Notes: generated from the letters alone by a model not told the origin. DNA of 43,454 nucleotides from Ignavibacteriota bacterium (GCA_003157485.1 PMJQ01000192.1:1-43454), one strand, 5' to 3'. Positions 23,857 through 31,864 are shown, numbered from the stretch's first letter. Made by a program: numbers and translations.

Positions 23857-24776
23857 CACCCCTGTCCCCCTTCCCCGTTGCGGGGGACAAGATCCTCGAT
23901 GGAATCGAGCGTCACGATCCCTTCGGGAGGACTGAGGAACCCCGCTTTCAGTATATACCAGAGACACGTGATAAGGGCAATCGTCGCCAGCACGCCCCCC
24001 TCGGGTCCGAACTCCCCTCCGCCGACCCATACCGGGCCCGACTGCGTGGCGCCCACAAGCGCGCGCGCCGGGTCGAGCAAGCCGCTGGTGGGGAGCCCGA
24101 AGAGAGCCGTCTGTGAAAAATTCCATGCGAAGTGGATGCCGAAAGGGAGCCAGAGGCTACGCGTCTTCATGTACGCAAACGAAAACAGTATGCCGCAGAG
24201 GACGACGTTGCAGAGCGAAAGCGCCGTGACGTGCGGATTCTGCAGATGGGCAAGCCCGAACACTGCCGCCATCAGGAACGTCGCCGGGAGAAACGTCACC
24301 GCCTGCATCAGCGTCTGAAATGCATACCCCCGGAAGAGGAGCTCCTCGGCGATCGCTCCCACGGTGAACCAGAGGAGGGAGAGGCCGGCCACGCCCAGCG
24401 CCCCGGCCGGACCGAGTCCGGCGGAGTACGGGGTGACGTATCCCAGCGCCACTTCGACGGCGTATATCCCCGCCATCATCAGGAACCCCAGGAGGCATCC
24501 TGCGCCGAGTTCCCGGAGCGTGCCTTCGTGGATCCAGAGTCCCACCGCACGCAGCGGTTTCCGGTTCACGTAGCGGGTGAGCGTCCACGTCGCGGCAAGC
24601 GAGCCGGCAAGGAGGAGGAGCTTTTCGGCGAAAGGGCTTTCTACCCCGGCGGCGCGCAGCGGGTAAACCGCCGCAGCAACGAAAAACAGGACCAGGGACA
24701 TGAATCCGGCGACCCTCCACCCTCCCCGGATGTCGCCGTGCCTGTCGAAGAGAAGGTTCCTCACAATACCCATCAT
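23856..24776 (-). CDS. CPBP-family intramembrane glutamic endopeptidase (Abi/Rce1-like)
   Basis: A 306-residue polytopic membrane protein with about eight hydrophobic segments. The CPBP motifs are complete: EELLFRG with Glu144, Glu145 and Arg149; FGLAH with His177; and HFAWN with His215. Relatives cleave CAAX-like tails or act in bacteriocin maturation and immunity; a substrate cannot be assigned here. The N-terminus (MMGIVRNLLFDRHGDIRGGWRV) is cytoplasmic. The C-terminal tail contains TLDSIEDLVPRNGEG, a soluble extension. It overlaps the lipoprotein gene by 4 bases (ATGA) and the TPR gene by one base. Confidence 0.9.
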   Translation of the reverse strand: MMGIVRNLLFDRHGDIRGGWRVAGFMSLVLFFVAAAVYPLRAAGVESPFAEKLLLLAGSLAATWTLTRYVNRKPLRAVGLWIHEGTLRELGAGCLLGFLMMAGIYAVEVALGYVTPYSAGLGPAGALGVAGLSLLWFTVGAIAEELLFRGYAFQTLMQAVTFLPATFLMAAVFGLAHLQNPHVTALSLCNVVLCGILFSFAYMKTRSLWLPFGIHFAWNFSQTALFGLPTSGLLDPARALVGATQSGPVWVGGGEFGPEGGVLATIALITCLWYILKAGFLSPPEGIVTLDSIEDLVPRNGEGGQG

Positions 24777-25597
24777 GCGCAGGGAAGTCGCGAGACTTTC
24801 TGAAGCGATATGCGCACTTCGATCGCGCGGCTCGGGAAATCTCCCCCAAGAAGGTGAACATGGAGCCGGGCGTAGTAGATCTCCCCGCTATTCCCCGTAG
24901 TCTTCACGTAGTAGATCATGTTGTCAGAAAGAGTCACGGTCTGGTTTGTGAACGTGTTATCTCCGGGGAATGCCAAAAGCGGCGCGTTCAGGTCCGTCGA
25001 CGACGTCGTCACCGTTGAGATAAACGTCTGGTGCCATCCGGGACTGTAAATGCTCGCACTCAGGAGTTGCAAGGCGGACCCCGCCGGTCCGTAGACGTAG
25101 AAATCGAGCGCCGAGTCGGCGCCGGCATCGCCGAACCCCAGAGCCGTTGGGTTCGTGGACGCCGTCCCTACGTCAAGCCCGGGAGGTGTGCTCCCCGGCA
25201 CCGCGGAATTATATTCTGTGAGGGTGATGGGGACAGCATCAAAGCGCCACGCGGGCGCCCACGTGATCGACGCAGGGTCGCTTGGAGACTCCCCTTTCTG
25301 GAGCGCGCGGATCGAGAACGTCGTCGCGCCCCGCGCAAGCGGTCCCGCCGTGAACTGAAGCGCCGAGCGGGGGAGAGTATCGGACACCGATCCCCAGTAA
25401 ACGGCATATCCTGTAAATGTCGTCTCCGCCGCCGCCGCCGGAGCGGTCCAGCTCAGGCCTACGTGCGTGCTGTCGATGGAAAGCGCAGCGAAATCTCCGG
25501 GCGGACGGAGCAGCGAACTCCCCCCGGGACCCGCAAGATTGTTTCCGCATCCCTCGCACAGAATTACCGCTGCGACAACACCGAGCAAACACTTCAT
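24773..25597 (-). CDS. Putative lipoprotein with a fibronectin type III-like domain
   Basis: A 274-residue exported protein that I do not recognise as a named family. The start MKCLLGVVAAVILCEGCGN is a short signal sequence. Cys17 after LCEG is a possible, non-canonical lipidation site. Residues about 33-115 read as an FnIII-like domain (PPGDFAALSIDSTHVGLSWTAP ... GYAVYWGS), after which a beta-rich C-terminal half contains repeated Thr/Ser and YYVKTTGN segments. AAGGGGGGG precedes the ATG. It opens the coupled set with CPBP, TPR and ZIP, following glyS by 38 bases. It could be a surface or periplasmic client of the protease, but this is only a guess. Confidence 0.7.
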   Translation of the reverse strand: MKCLLGVVAAVILCEGCGNNLAGPGGSSLLRPPGDFAALSIDSTHVGLSWTAPAAAAETTFTGYAVYWGSVSDTLPRSALQFTAGPLARGATTFSIRALQKGESPSDPASITWAPAWRFDAVPITLTEYNSAVPGSTPPGLDVGTASTNPTALGFGDAGADSALDFYVYGPAGSALQLLSASIYSPGWHQTFISTVTTSSTDLNAPLLAFPGDNTFTNQTVTLSDNMIYYVKTTGNSGEIYYARLHVHLLGGDFPSRAIEVRISLQKVSRLPCA

Positions 25598-25635
25598 AGC
25601 CCCCCCTTTCCCGAGTGATTGTTCGTCTCTCGTTT

Positions 25636-26967
25636 CTACAGCGTCTTCTCCCTGATGTACGCGACAAGGTCGCCCCCGCTCACGCGTTCCTGCACCATCG
25701 AATCGCGTTCGCGCACCGTCACTGTCCGGTCCTGAAGCGTCTGGGAGTCCACCGTAATGCAGTACGGCGTCCCCGCCTCATCCTGGCGTCTGTAGCGCCT
25801 CCCGACGGCCCCGCTCTCGTCGTAGAACACGCGGAAATGGGGGCGGAGCGAAGAGACGATCCCGCGCGCAATCTCCGGCATCCCATCCCTGTTGACGAGA
25901 GGAAAAACAGCGGCCTTGATCGGGGCGAGCCTCGGGTGCAGACTCAGCACCACGCGCGTCTCCGTCTTCCCGTCCGCTGTGGGCGCCTCCTCTTCGCGGT
26001 ATGCGTCCACGAGGAACGCCATGAACGACCGGCTCGCCCCCGCGGACGTCTCGATGATGAACGGCGTGTATCTTTCCTTCGTCTGCTCGTCGAAGAACTT
26101 CATCGACTTTCCGGAAAACTGCTCGTGCCGGGTGAGATCGAAATCCGACCTATTGTGAATCCCCTCGATCTCCCCCCACCCGAACGGAAACTCATATTCA
26201 ATGTCGTATGCGTCCCTCGCGTAATGCGCCAGCTCACCGGCATCATGACGGTGAAAGTGCATCTTCTCTTTCTTCATCCCGAGCGACTGAAACCACCGAA
26301 AACGTTCCTCTTTCCAGTACTCGAACCACTTTTGGTCGGAGCCCGGAGGGACGAAGAACTGCATCTCCATCTGCTCGAATTCCCTCGTCCGGAAGAGGAA
26401 ATTCTTCGTGTTGATCTCGTTCCGGAACGCCTTCCCTATCTGGGCGATGCCGAACGGGGGGCGCTGGCGCGACGCGGCCTGCACGTTCAGAAAATTTACG
26501 AATATCCCCTGCGCCGTCTCCGGGCGGAGGTACACTACGGAGGAGGAATCCTCCAGGGGGCCGACAAACGTCTTAAACATCAGGTTGAACCGCCGCGCAT
26601 CCGTGAATTTCCCGTCCGCCTGGCAGCGTGAGGCGGGCCGTCCCTTGTACGCCGGGCTGCCGCAGGGGGCATCGGCGATCTGGTCGGCCCGGAACCGCGC
26701 CTTGCACTCCCTGCAGTCGACCATGGGATCCGTGAAGTTCTCGACGTGCCCCGACGCTTCCCAAACCCGCGGGTGCATGAGTATCGAGGCATCGATCCCC
26801 TCAACGTCCTCCCGCGAGGTCATCGCCCGCCACCAGCCCTCCTTGATGTTCCGGAGGAGTTCGACCCCGAGCGGGCCGTAGTCCCAGCAGCCGTTCAGCC
26901 CCCCGTAAATTTCACTCGACTGGAAGACGTATCCCCGGCGCTTGCAGAGGGAGACGATCTTCTCCAT
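25636..26967 (-). CDS. glyS: Glycyl-tRNA synthetase, dimeric class II type
   Basis: Charges tRNA-Gly. The protein is the single-chain alpha2 type (as in eukaryotes, archaea and many bacteria), not the GlyQ/GlyS tetramer. Class II motifs are recognisable: YGGLNGCWDYGPLGVELLRNIK near the start, motif 2 FGIAQIGKAFRNEINTKNFLFRTREFEQMEMQF, and motif 3 with SAGASRSFMAFLVDAY. The C-terminal anticodon-binding domain includes LAPIKAAVFPL. A CxxC (VDCRECKARF) is in the insertion domain. The ATG at 26967 gives 443 residues but has no Shine-Dalgarno. An in-frame ATT at 27030 has AAAGGAG seven bases upstream and would add 21 residues. See finding. Confidence 0.96.
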   Translation of the reverse strand: MEKIVSLCKRRGYVFQSSEIYGGLNGCWDYGPLGVELLRNIKEGWWRAMTSREDVEGIDASILMHPRVWEASGHVENFTDPMVDCRECKARFRADQIADAPCGSPAYKGRPASRCQADGKFTDARRFNLMFKTFVGPLEDSSSVVYLRPETAQGIFVNFLNVQAASRQRPPFGIAQIGKAFRNEINTKNFLFRTREFEQMEMQFFVPPGSDQKWFEYWKEERFRWFQSLGMKKEKMHFHRHDAGELAHYARDAYDIEYEFPFGWGEIEGIHNRSDFDLTRHEQFSGKSMKFFDEQTKERYTPFIIETSAGASRSFMAFLVDAYREEEAPTADGKTETRVVLSLHPRLAPIKAAVFPLVNRDGMPEIARGIVSSLRPHFRVFYDESGAVGRRYRRQDEAGTPYCITVDSQTLQDRTVTVRERDSMVQERVSGGDLVAYIREKTL

Positions 26968-27055
26968 GACCCCGGGACCACCCGCGCCGCGCCCGTCCTT
27001 CTGTTTCCCCTGTGATTTCTCGCTCGTAATGGAGGTGCTCCTTTCCCGTATGTGT

Positions 27056-27505
27056 TCAGCGGCCGGCGTCCGGCACGAAGGAAAGGCTCCGTACCGTCAC
27101 TCCGCCGAAGACGATGTGCATTGTAACGCTGTTCTCTTTCGAACGCTCGGTGGCAACGACCCCCGCCCCGAACGGGGCGATCCCGGAGGAAAGCGCATGG
27201 TTGAATTCAAGGCTCCGGAAGCCGGCCCCCACGGGGATCTTCTCCTCGATCCTCCCCGTCGGCTCTCCCGCCGCGGTCGCCTTCCACGTCCGGATGAGCC
27301 CCCTGTCGATTCCGTACAGCGGGCAGAGACTGTCGATCGCCCGCACAATTCCCGCCTCGGCCGCCCGGCGAGCGGCGGGCGTTTCCGGGCGGGGATTTCC
27401 GCCGGCGATTTTCCCCGCGGCCGTCAGGGCGAGCGCGCACAGGGCAAGTCCCGCTGCGATCACGAGCCGCCTGCGAAGCGCGCCGGACAGAGGCTGCGCG
27501 GTCAT
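27056..27505 (-). CDS. Small membrane-anchored or exported protein of unknown function
   Basis: A 149-residue protein that I do not recognise. Residues about 13-32 (RLVIAAGLALCALALTAAGK) form one membrane segment or uncleaved signal anchor after a basic N-terminus. The rest is a mixed soluble domain, with ends GFRSLEFNHALSSGIAPFGAGVV and MHIVFGGVTVRSLSFVPDAGR that look like beta-strands. No catalytic motif is visible. The start overlaps the enoyl-CoA hydratase stop by 4 bases (ATGA, 27502-27505), so it is translated by coupling. It precedes glyS by 25 bases (to the ATT) or 88 (to the ATG). The intact frame and normal codon use for the region support a real gene. Confidence 0.68.
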   Translation of the reverse strand: MTAQPLSGALRRRLVIAAGLALCALALTAAGKIAGGNPRPETPAARRAAEAGIVRAIDSLCPLYGIDRGLIRTWKATAAGEPTGRIEEKIPVGAGFRSLEFNHALSSGIAPFGAGVVATERSKENSVTMHIVFGGVTVRSLSFVPDAGR

Positions 27506-28284
27506 GAATTTGTAAAATGCGGTTTCCGCTTCCCGAGAAACGCCGCTGTCCCTTCCCGGAAGTCCTTCGTCCCGCAGCAGAGGCCGAAGAGAGACGCCTC
27601 GAGCTTTTCCCCCTCTCCCAGGGAAACCTCCTCCGTCATGTTCACCGCCTTGAGCGCCATCCTGACGGCGAATTGCCCCACGGAGGCAATCACCGCGGCC
27701 ATCGCCCTTGCGCGCGGCTGAAGCTCAGCCGGGGGGAAGACGCGGCTCACGAGCCCGCAGGCCAGCGCCTCCTGAGCGTCGATCTGCACCCCCGTCAGAA
27801 TCATCTCCATCGCCCTCCCCCTGCCAACGAGCCGCGCCAGGCGCTGCGTCCCGCCGTACCCGGGGATGATCCCCAGGTTCACTTCGGGCTGCCCGAACCT
27901 GGCGTTCGAGGAGGCAATGCGTATATGGCAGGCAAGGGCAAGCTCGCACCCTCCGCCGAGCGCGTAACCGTTCACGGCGGCGATCACGGGCTTCCCCAGG
28001 TTTGCGATCGCGTCGAAGACCGACTGCCCCTCTTCGGAGAATTCCTTCCCCCCCGCGGCGTCAAGGCGCGACAGCTCGCCGATGTCTGTACCCGCGACGA
28101 ACGACTTTTCCCCCGCCCCGGTGAGTATGACGACGTCCGCCGCCGGGTCGTTCCTGAGCGCGGCGAAGCAGTCGCGCAGCTCGGCTTTCGCCCGGGCGTC
28201 CAGGGCATTCAGTTTTTCGGGGCGGTTGATCGTGACCGTCGCTATCTTTTCTGTCACGTCCGTCAGCAATGTCGTATAGGCCAT
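27502..28284 (-). CDS. Enoyl-CoA hydratase/isomerase family protein
   Basis: Crotonase-fold enzyme of 260 residues, most like short-chain enoyl-CoA hydratases that add water to 2-enoyl-CoA in beta-oxidation or butyrate-type pathways. Both catalytic glutamates are present at the standard spacing, Glu114 in GGGCELALAC and Glu134 in GQPEVNLGIIPGYGGTQRL. The oxyanion-hole segment SFVAGTDIGEL (about 61-71) is of hydratase type. The C-terminus ends REGTAAFLGKRKPHF, the expected helix. GAGGAGG precedes the ATG. No other beta-oxidation gene is adjacent; it sits between an rmlA-like gene and a small membrane protein, so the physiological substrate is open. Confidence 0.9.
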   Translation of the reverse strand: MAYTTLLTDVTEKIATVTINRPEKLNALDARAKAELRDCFAALRNDPAADVVILTGAGEKSFVAGTDIGELSRLDAAGGKEFSEEGQSVFDAIANLGKPVIAAVNGYALGGGCELALACHIRIASSNARFGQPEVNLGIIPGYGGTQRLARLVGRGRAMEMILTGVQIDAQEALACGLVSRVFPPAELQPRARAMAAVIASVGQFAVRMALKAVNMTEEVSLGEGEKLEASLFGLCCGTKDFREGTAAFLGKRKPHFTNS

Positions 28285-28344
28285 GGCCTCCTCGGGACCT
28301 CCTGTTCTTCGATCGCCGGCCCCCTCCCGGGCGCCGTGTGCGCA

Positions 28345-29409
28345 TTACACGAGTTCGACCCTGCTCTGATCGCCGATCATGAACCGGTGCACCCGCGGTT
28401 TTCCGGATCCCTCAACGATCTCCACGTCGTTTCCCAGTATGCTCCCTTCAAGACGGATGCCGACGTTGACGACGCGGCAGTCCCTGAGTATGATGCTGTA
28501 CTCGACTTCGCTCCCCTTCACCGTCGTGTTGTTCCCGATCGACGAAAACGGGCCGATGTAGGAATCCTCCACGAGACAGCCCTCGCCGATGATCGCCGGG
28601 CCGCGGATGACGCTGTTGATGATGCGCGCCCCCTTTTCGATCACCACCTTCCCCGCCACGGTCGACCGGGGGTCAACTTCCCCGCGTATGGCAGGGGTAA
28701 TATTGTCGAGAACAAGCCGGTTCGCCTCCAGAAGATCGGTAGGCTTCCCCGTGTCCTTCCACCAGCCGGTGATCTCCGCGTACCCGACGTTCATCCCTTT
28801 CCGGATCATGTACTGGTGCGCGTCAGAAATCTCGAGCTCGCCCCGGGCGCTGGGGGCGATGTTCCTGACCGCTTCGAATATCCGGCTGTCATACAGGTAA
28901 ATCCCGGCCACCGCGTAGCTGCTTTTCGGGTGGAGGGGCTTTTCCTCCACGGAGATGATCTTCCCGTCCCTGATCTCCGGGACGCCGAACCGTTCCGGGT
29001 CCTTCACCTTCGCAAGTGTGAGGAAACAGTTGCAGTCGCTCTTTTCGAATTCGTCGATGAACCGTTTCACCCCTCCGACGACCATGTTGTCGCCGAGATA
29101 GAAAATGAACCGGTCACCGCCGATGAACTGCTCCCCGAGCGCGACAACCTGGGCGAGTCCCCCCGGGGACTCCTGGGGGATGTAGGTGATCGCGACCCCC
29201 CAGCGCTCGCCGCTGCCGATCGCGTCGGGGACCTCGCTGCTATCCGCATTCACGACGATCCCGATCTCCCTGATCCCCGCGCTTGCAGCGGCCTCGATCG
29301 CATAGTAGAGGATCGGCTTGTTGGCGATCGGGATCAGATGTTTGTTGCGCGTGTGTGTGATCGGACGGAGGCGCGTTCCGCGTCCCCCGCTGGCAATGAG
29401 CGCTTTCAC
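28345..29409 (-). CDS. Glucose-1-phosphate thymidylyltransferase, long form (RmlA/StrD-like)
   Basis: Nucleotidyltransferase of 354 residues that makes dTDP-glucose or a related NDP-sugar for surface polysaccharide. The N-terminal catalytic domain has SGGRGTRLRPITHTRNKHLIPIANKP (about 7-32), YLGDNMVVGG with the metal Asp, and GVPEIRDGKIISVEEKP. A C-terminal left-handed beta-helix (about 245-350, hexapeptide pattern such as IGEGCLVEDSYIGPFSSIGNNT) marks the long form found in Gram-positive, archaeal and FCB lineages, where the partner sugar may differ from classical RmlA. The start is a GTG at 29409 overlapping the DUF2520 stop as GTGA. rmlB, C and D are not in the window. Confidence 0.88.
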   Translation of the reverse strand: MKALIASGGRGTRLRPITHTRNKHLIPIANKPILYYAIEAAASAGIREIGIVVNADSSEVPDAIGSGERWGVAITYIPQESPGGLAQVVALGEQFIGGDRFIFYLGDNMVVGGVKRFIDEFEKSDCNCFLTLAKVKDPERFGVPEIRDGKIISVEEKPLHPKSSYAVAGIYLYDSRIFEAVRNIAPSARGELEISDAHQYMIRKGMNVGYAEITGWWKDTGKPTDLLEANRLVLDNITPAIRGEVDPRSTVAGKVVIEKGARIINSVIRGPAIIGEGCLVEDSYIGPFSSIGNNTTVKGSEVEYSIILRDCRVVNVGIRLEGSILGNDVEIVEGSGKPRVHRFMIGDQSRVELV

Positions 29410-30344
29410 TGTGGTTTCCCCTGGTGTTGTAACTCCCGCGTGAACGACGATACGAGATTTTCAAGCGCTTCGCGCGGCGCCGGCGCGAGCGATCCGCCGG
29501 AGGCGGCGAGCCGGATGGTTTCCAGCGTCATCCGCGTGAAATACGGGAGGAGCGCCGGGACCGAGGCCCGCACGGCCTCCAGATGCTTCCCGACCGTGCC
29601 GACACCGCCGCGCGCGACGGGCCCGCTCAGCGCGGCGCCCGGCGACGTCGCGAAGACGTTCCGCAGCGTCGCCTCGATGATCGGCCTGAAAGGATCGAGC
29701 GGGGGCTCCTCTTCCCCGGTCACAGCGGAGGCCATCTCCTGGATCACCGCAAGGAGAGCGTTCAGATGATTGGACGCGACGACACACGTCGCATGGTACA
29801 GTTCTCTGAACTCCGGGGGAACTGTCATGAGATGGCCGCGAAGCGCCCGGGCGAGATGCCCCGCGACGAGAAGCGCCCTCGGCGATCCGTCAGCGCCATA
29901 CCAGATGCCGCGCGCCGACGACACCATTGCCCGGGGGGGAAAACTCCGCGGAAACGTCTGCAGCGGATGAAAAGAGAATACGGCGGAGCCCCGTTCCTCC
30001 AGAGGCGAGAGCACAGCCGCGGTCAGCATCCCCGAGGCGTGACAAAAACTCATCCGCCTGAAATCCAGCCCTTCGAGACGCGCGAGCGTCTCCGCCACCC
30101 CCCGGACGGCGTCATGAGGGGTTGCAATGAAGACAATCCCGGTCTCCGGCGGGATTGCCGTAAGGGCATCGGCGTAGACGCGGCAGCGGAGGTACGACGC
30201 GGCCGCACGTGCGGAGGAGCGGCTTCGCGATACGACGGCGGTAATCCGCGCCCCTTCTTCCGTGAGGACTCTCCCGAGAACAGTGCCGACCTTTCCGGCA
30301 CCGACGATGGCGATCCGGAGCCGGTTCTTCCGCCGCGGCGCCAT
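29406..30344 (-). CDS. Rossmann-like/DUF2520 domain protein
   Basis: A 312-residue protein with an NAD(P)-binding Rossmann domain (RIAIVGAGKVGTVLG at about 10-24, then VVSRSRSSARAAA, consistent with NADP binding) and a helical DUF2520 C-terminal domain (HATCVVASNHLNALLAV, then RPIIEATLRNVF and GPVARGGVGTVGKHLEAV). The fold resembles ketopantoate reductase and 6-phosphogluconate dehydrogenase-type enzymes. The family's substrate is not established to my knowledge. FSFHPLQTFP (about 123-132) is a conserved family stretch. It overlaps the MEMO gene by one base (TGATG) and the rmlA-like gene by four, so it is tightly coupled to both. Confidence 0.87.
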   Translation of the reverse strand: MAPRRKNRLRIAIVGAGKVGTVLGRVLTEEGARITAVVSRSRSSARAAASYLRCRVYADALTAIPPETGIVFIATPHDAVRGVAETLARLEGLDFRRMSFCHASGMLTAAVLSPLEERGSAVFSFHPLQTFPRSFPPRAMVSSARGIWYGADGSPRALLVAGHLARALRGHLMTVPPEFRELYHATCVVASNHLNALLAVIQEMASAVTGEEEPPLDPFRPIIEATLRNVFATSPGAALSGPVARGGVGTVGKHLEAVRASVPALLPYFTRMTLETIRLAASGGSLAPAPREALENLVSSFTRELQHQGKPQ

Positions 30345-31189
30345 CAGTATGCCACCGCGCTCATGTATCCAACGACGCGGTTCCTGTCCCCCGTGACATC
30401 CCCCGACGTCGCGTAGCCGACGACCTCGAGTCGGGACGCTCCCAGAACCTTCAGCGCCGTCATGACCGCAACCACAGGGCCTCCCCCACAGGCCTCGGCC
30501 GTCCCCTCCGCAATGTGCAACATGAGCCCGCTCGGGTCAAACGCCTTCACGTCGCCGATCATCACCCGGTCGATCTCGCGAGCCTCCCTGTCGACGTGAA
30601 AGTGCGAGAGGTCCGTGCTCGCGACCAGAAGTGCTTTCCGGCCCTGGAGGAGAGTGCCGAGCGCTTCTCCGAGAGCACAGCAGGTACCGGGAGTCTGGTG
30701 TCCGATGACGAGCGGGAGGAGCGAGAAATCCCCCAACACCGACTGAAGAAACGGGATGTGCACCTCGACGGCGTGCTCAGGGCCGTGCCCGTTCCCTGAC
30801 ACATGGACGAACGGGGCGGCGGAACAGAGCGCCGCGCGCAGGTCGCAGTCGACGGGGACGCTCCCGAGCGGAGTCGCGTAGGCATCCCCGTCATAGACCG
30901 AGACCCCCTCGAAGAACTCCCTGTGGCTCGGCGCAACGACGACCGCGACGTCGTACTCACCCTTCGACAGCTTCTCGTATGCCAGGGCGGCGGTCGGTCC
31001 GGAGTACGGGTATCCCGCATGGGGGGCGATGATCCCCCTCACCGGCGAGTCCCTCTCCCCTTCCTTCCCGTGCAACATTCCGGCAATCATGCGAGCCAGC
31101 TCGCCCGGGTCCGCCGGATAAAACACCCCGGCGACTGACGCGGGACGTATCTTCTCTTCCCGGTGATCAGCCGGACGCATGTTCTTCAT
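30344..31189 (-). CDS. AmmeMemoRadiSam system protein B (MEMO family)
   Basis: MEMO-family protein of 281 residues, related in fold to class III extradiol dioxygenases. The family pattern is intact: IRPASVAGVFYPADPGELARMI at the N-terminus, IIAPHAGYPYSGPTAA with a metal-type His, VVVAPSHREFFEGVSVYDGDAYATPLGSVPVD, EHAVEVHIPFLQSV and STDLSHFHVD. It partners with AMMECR1 and a radical-SAM protein in the so-called AmmeMemoRadiSam set of unknown role. I start it at the ATG at 31189 (GGAGG upstream); ATG 31180 is close behind. It overlaps the AMMECR1 gene by 23 bases. The radical-SAM partner is not in the window. Confidence 0.92.
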   Translation of the reverse strand: MKNMRPADHREEKIRPASVAGVFYPADPGELARMIAGMLHGKEGERDSPVRGIIAPHAGYPYSGPTAALAYEKLSKGEYDVAVVVAPSHREFFEGVSVYDGDAYATPLGSVPVDCDLRAALCSAAPFVHVSGNGHGPEHAVEVHIPFLQSVLGDFSLLPLVIGHQTPGTCCALGEALGTLLQGRKALLVASTDLSHFHVDREAREIDRVMIGDVKAFDPSGLMLHIAEGTAEACGGGPVVAVMTALKVLGASRLEVVGYATSGDVTGDRNRVVGYMSAVAY

Positions 31190-31721
31190 GGACAACCTCC
31201 GCGGTGAACATGGAAAGTCTGGCTCCGGGCTCTTTCCATGCCCCGGTTTTGAGACCTGCTTTCCTGCACAGGTTCTCAAGGAACTCCTCCCTGTTCCACC
31301 CTTCTTCGATCGGAACCTGGGGGAGAAAAAGCCCGCGGCGACCGCCCGATTCCAGGAGCAGGCCGTGGACGCCGATCCGGATATCCCCGGCATCCTCAAC
31401 GGGCTGCATGGGAGAGAGAACGGATACTTCGAGCGAAGCTTCTTCGAGTTCGTTCACGCGGAGGGGGGGAAACCGCGGGTCCTCGAGAGCGGATTTCACG
31501 GCAACTTCCGCAACAACATTCGCAAGTGGCAGGGGCGACTCGATATATCCTATACACCCCCTCAGACGGCCTCCGAGGCGGATCGTCACAAACGCACCCC
31601 CCGGCCTGGAGAGTCTCCCGGTAACGGGAGCCGCACGCGGGGCGGGCCTGTTCTCGAGCGCGCTCGCAATGGCGCCGCGCGCAATGGCAAGAAGGAGCCG
31701 TTGTTCTTCGTCGGTGACCAT
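31167..31721 (-). CDS. AmmeMemoRadiSam system protein A (AMMECR1 family)
   Basis: AMMECR1-domain protein of 184 residues whose biochemical role is not settled. The signature is FVTIRLGGRLRGCIGYIES (about 44-62, with the conserved RGCIG), then AVKSALEDPRFPPLRVNELEEASLEVSVLSP and GLFLPQVPIEEGWNREEFLENLCRKAGL, all typical. The ATG at 31721 fits the homologous start MVTDEEQRLLLAIAR; the frame remains open to 31820 but runs into the promoter region and is not used. It is the first gene of a long coupled minus-strand operon, with its own promoter at 31749-31777, divergent from glmM. Confidence 0.92.
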   Translation of the reverse strand: MVTDEEQRLLLAIARGAIASALENRPAPRAAPVTGRLSRPGGAFVTIRLGGRLRGCIGYIESPLPLANVVAEVAVKSALEDPRFPPLRVNELEEASLEVSVLSPMQPVEDAGDIRIGVHGLLLESGGRRGLFLPQVPIEEGWNREEFLENLCRKAGLKTGAWKEPGARLSMFTAEVVHEEHASG

Positions 31722-31748
31722 GGACGCGGATAAACAAAATTCAAACGT

Positions 31749-31777
31749 AACGTAACCAAAACAGGGGTGACTTTCAA
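31749..31777 (-). promoter_or_regulatory. Promoter of the AMMECR1-led operon
   Basis: On the minus strand TTGAAA (31777-31772), 17 bases, TACGTT (31754-31749), ending 27 bases before the ATG at 31721. It matches the TTG-N20-TAnnTT pattern. A repeat of the TACGTT box follows directly (31749-31744) and reads TACGTTTG, the Bacteroidota-style -7 motif. Confidence 0.5.
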
Positions 31778-31792
31778 GGAGAGCCCGGTTCC

Positions 31793-31823
31793 TTGATTCT
31801 CGCACACGCCTTGAGTACATTTG
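31793..31823 (+). promoter_or_regulatory. Promoter of the glmM-led operon
   Basis: TTGATT (31793-31798), 17 bases, TACATT (31816-31821), continuing as TACATTTG, an exact TAnnTTTG Bacteroidota-type -7 element. It lies 42-44 bases before the glmM ATG. Its -35 box is 15 bases from the divergent AMMECR1 -35 box. Confidence 0.55.
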
Positions 31824-31864
31824 GCTCCAGCTTCGTGAAATCCCTGAACAAAATCCGGCATCGT

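Noticed and set aside
27517-29769. A 750-codon open frame on the plus strand
   Set aside because: It runs antisense through the hydratase, rmlA-like and DUF2520 genes, has no recognisable motif and is Arg/Pro/His-rich, as expected for a shadow frame in GC-rich DNA.
31793-31864. In-frame 5' extension of glmM (24 codons)
   Set aside because: The stretch carries the promoter elements at 31793-31823, and the family N-terminus begins at the later Met.
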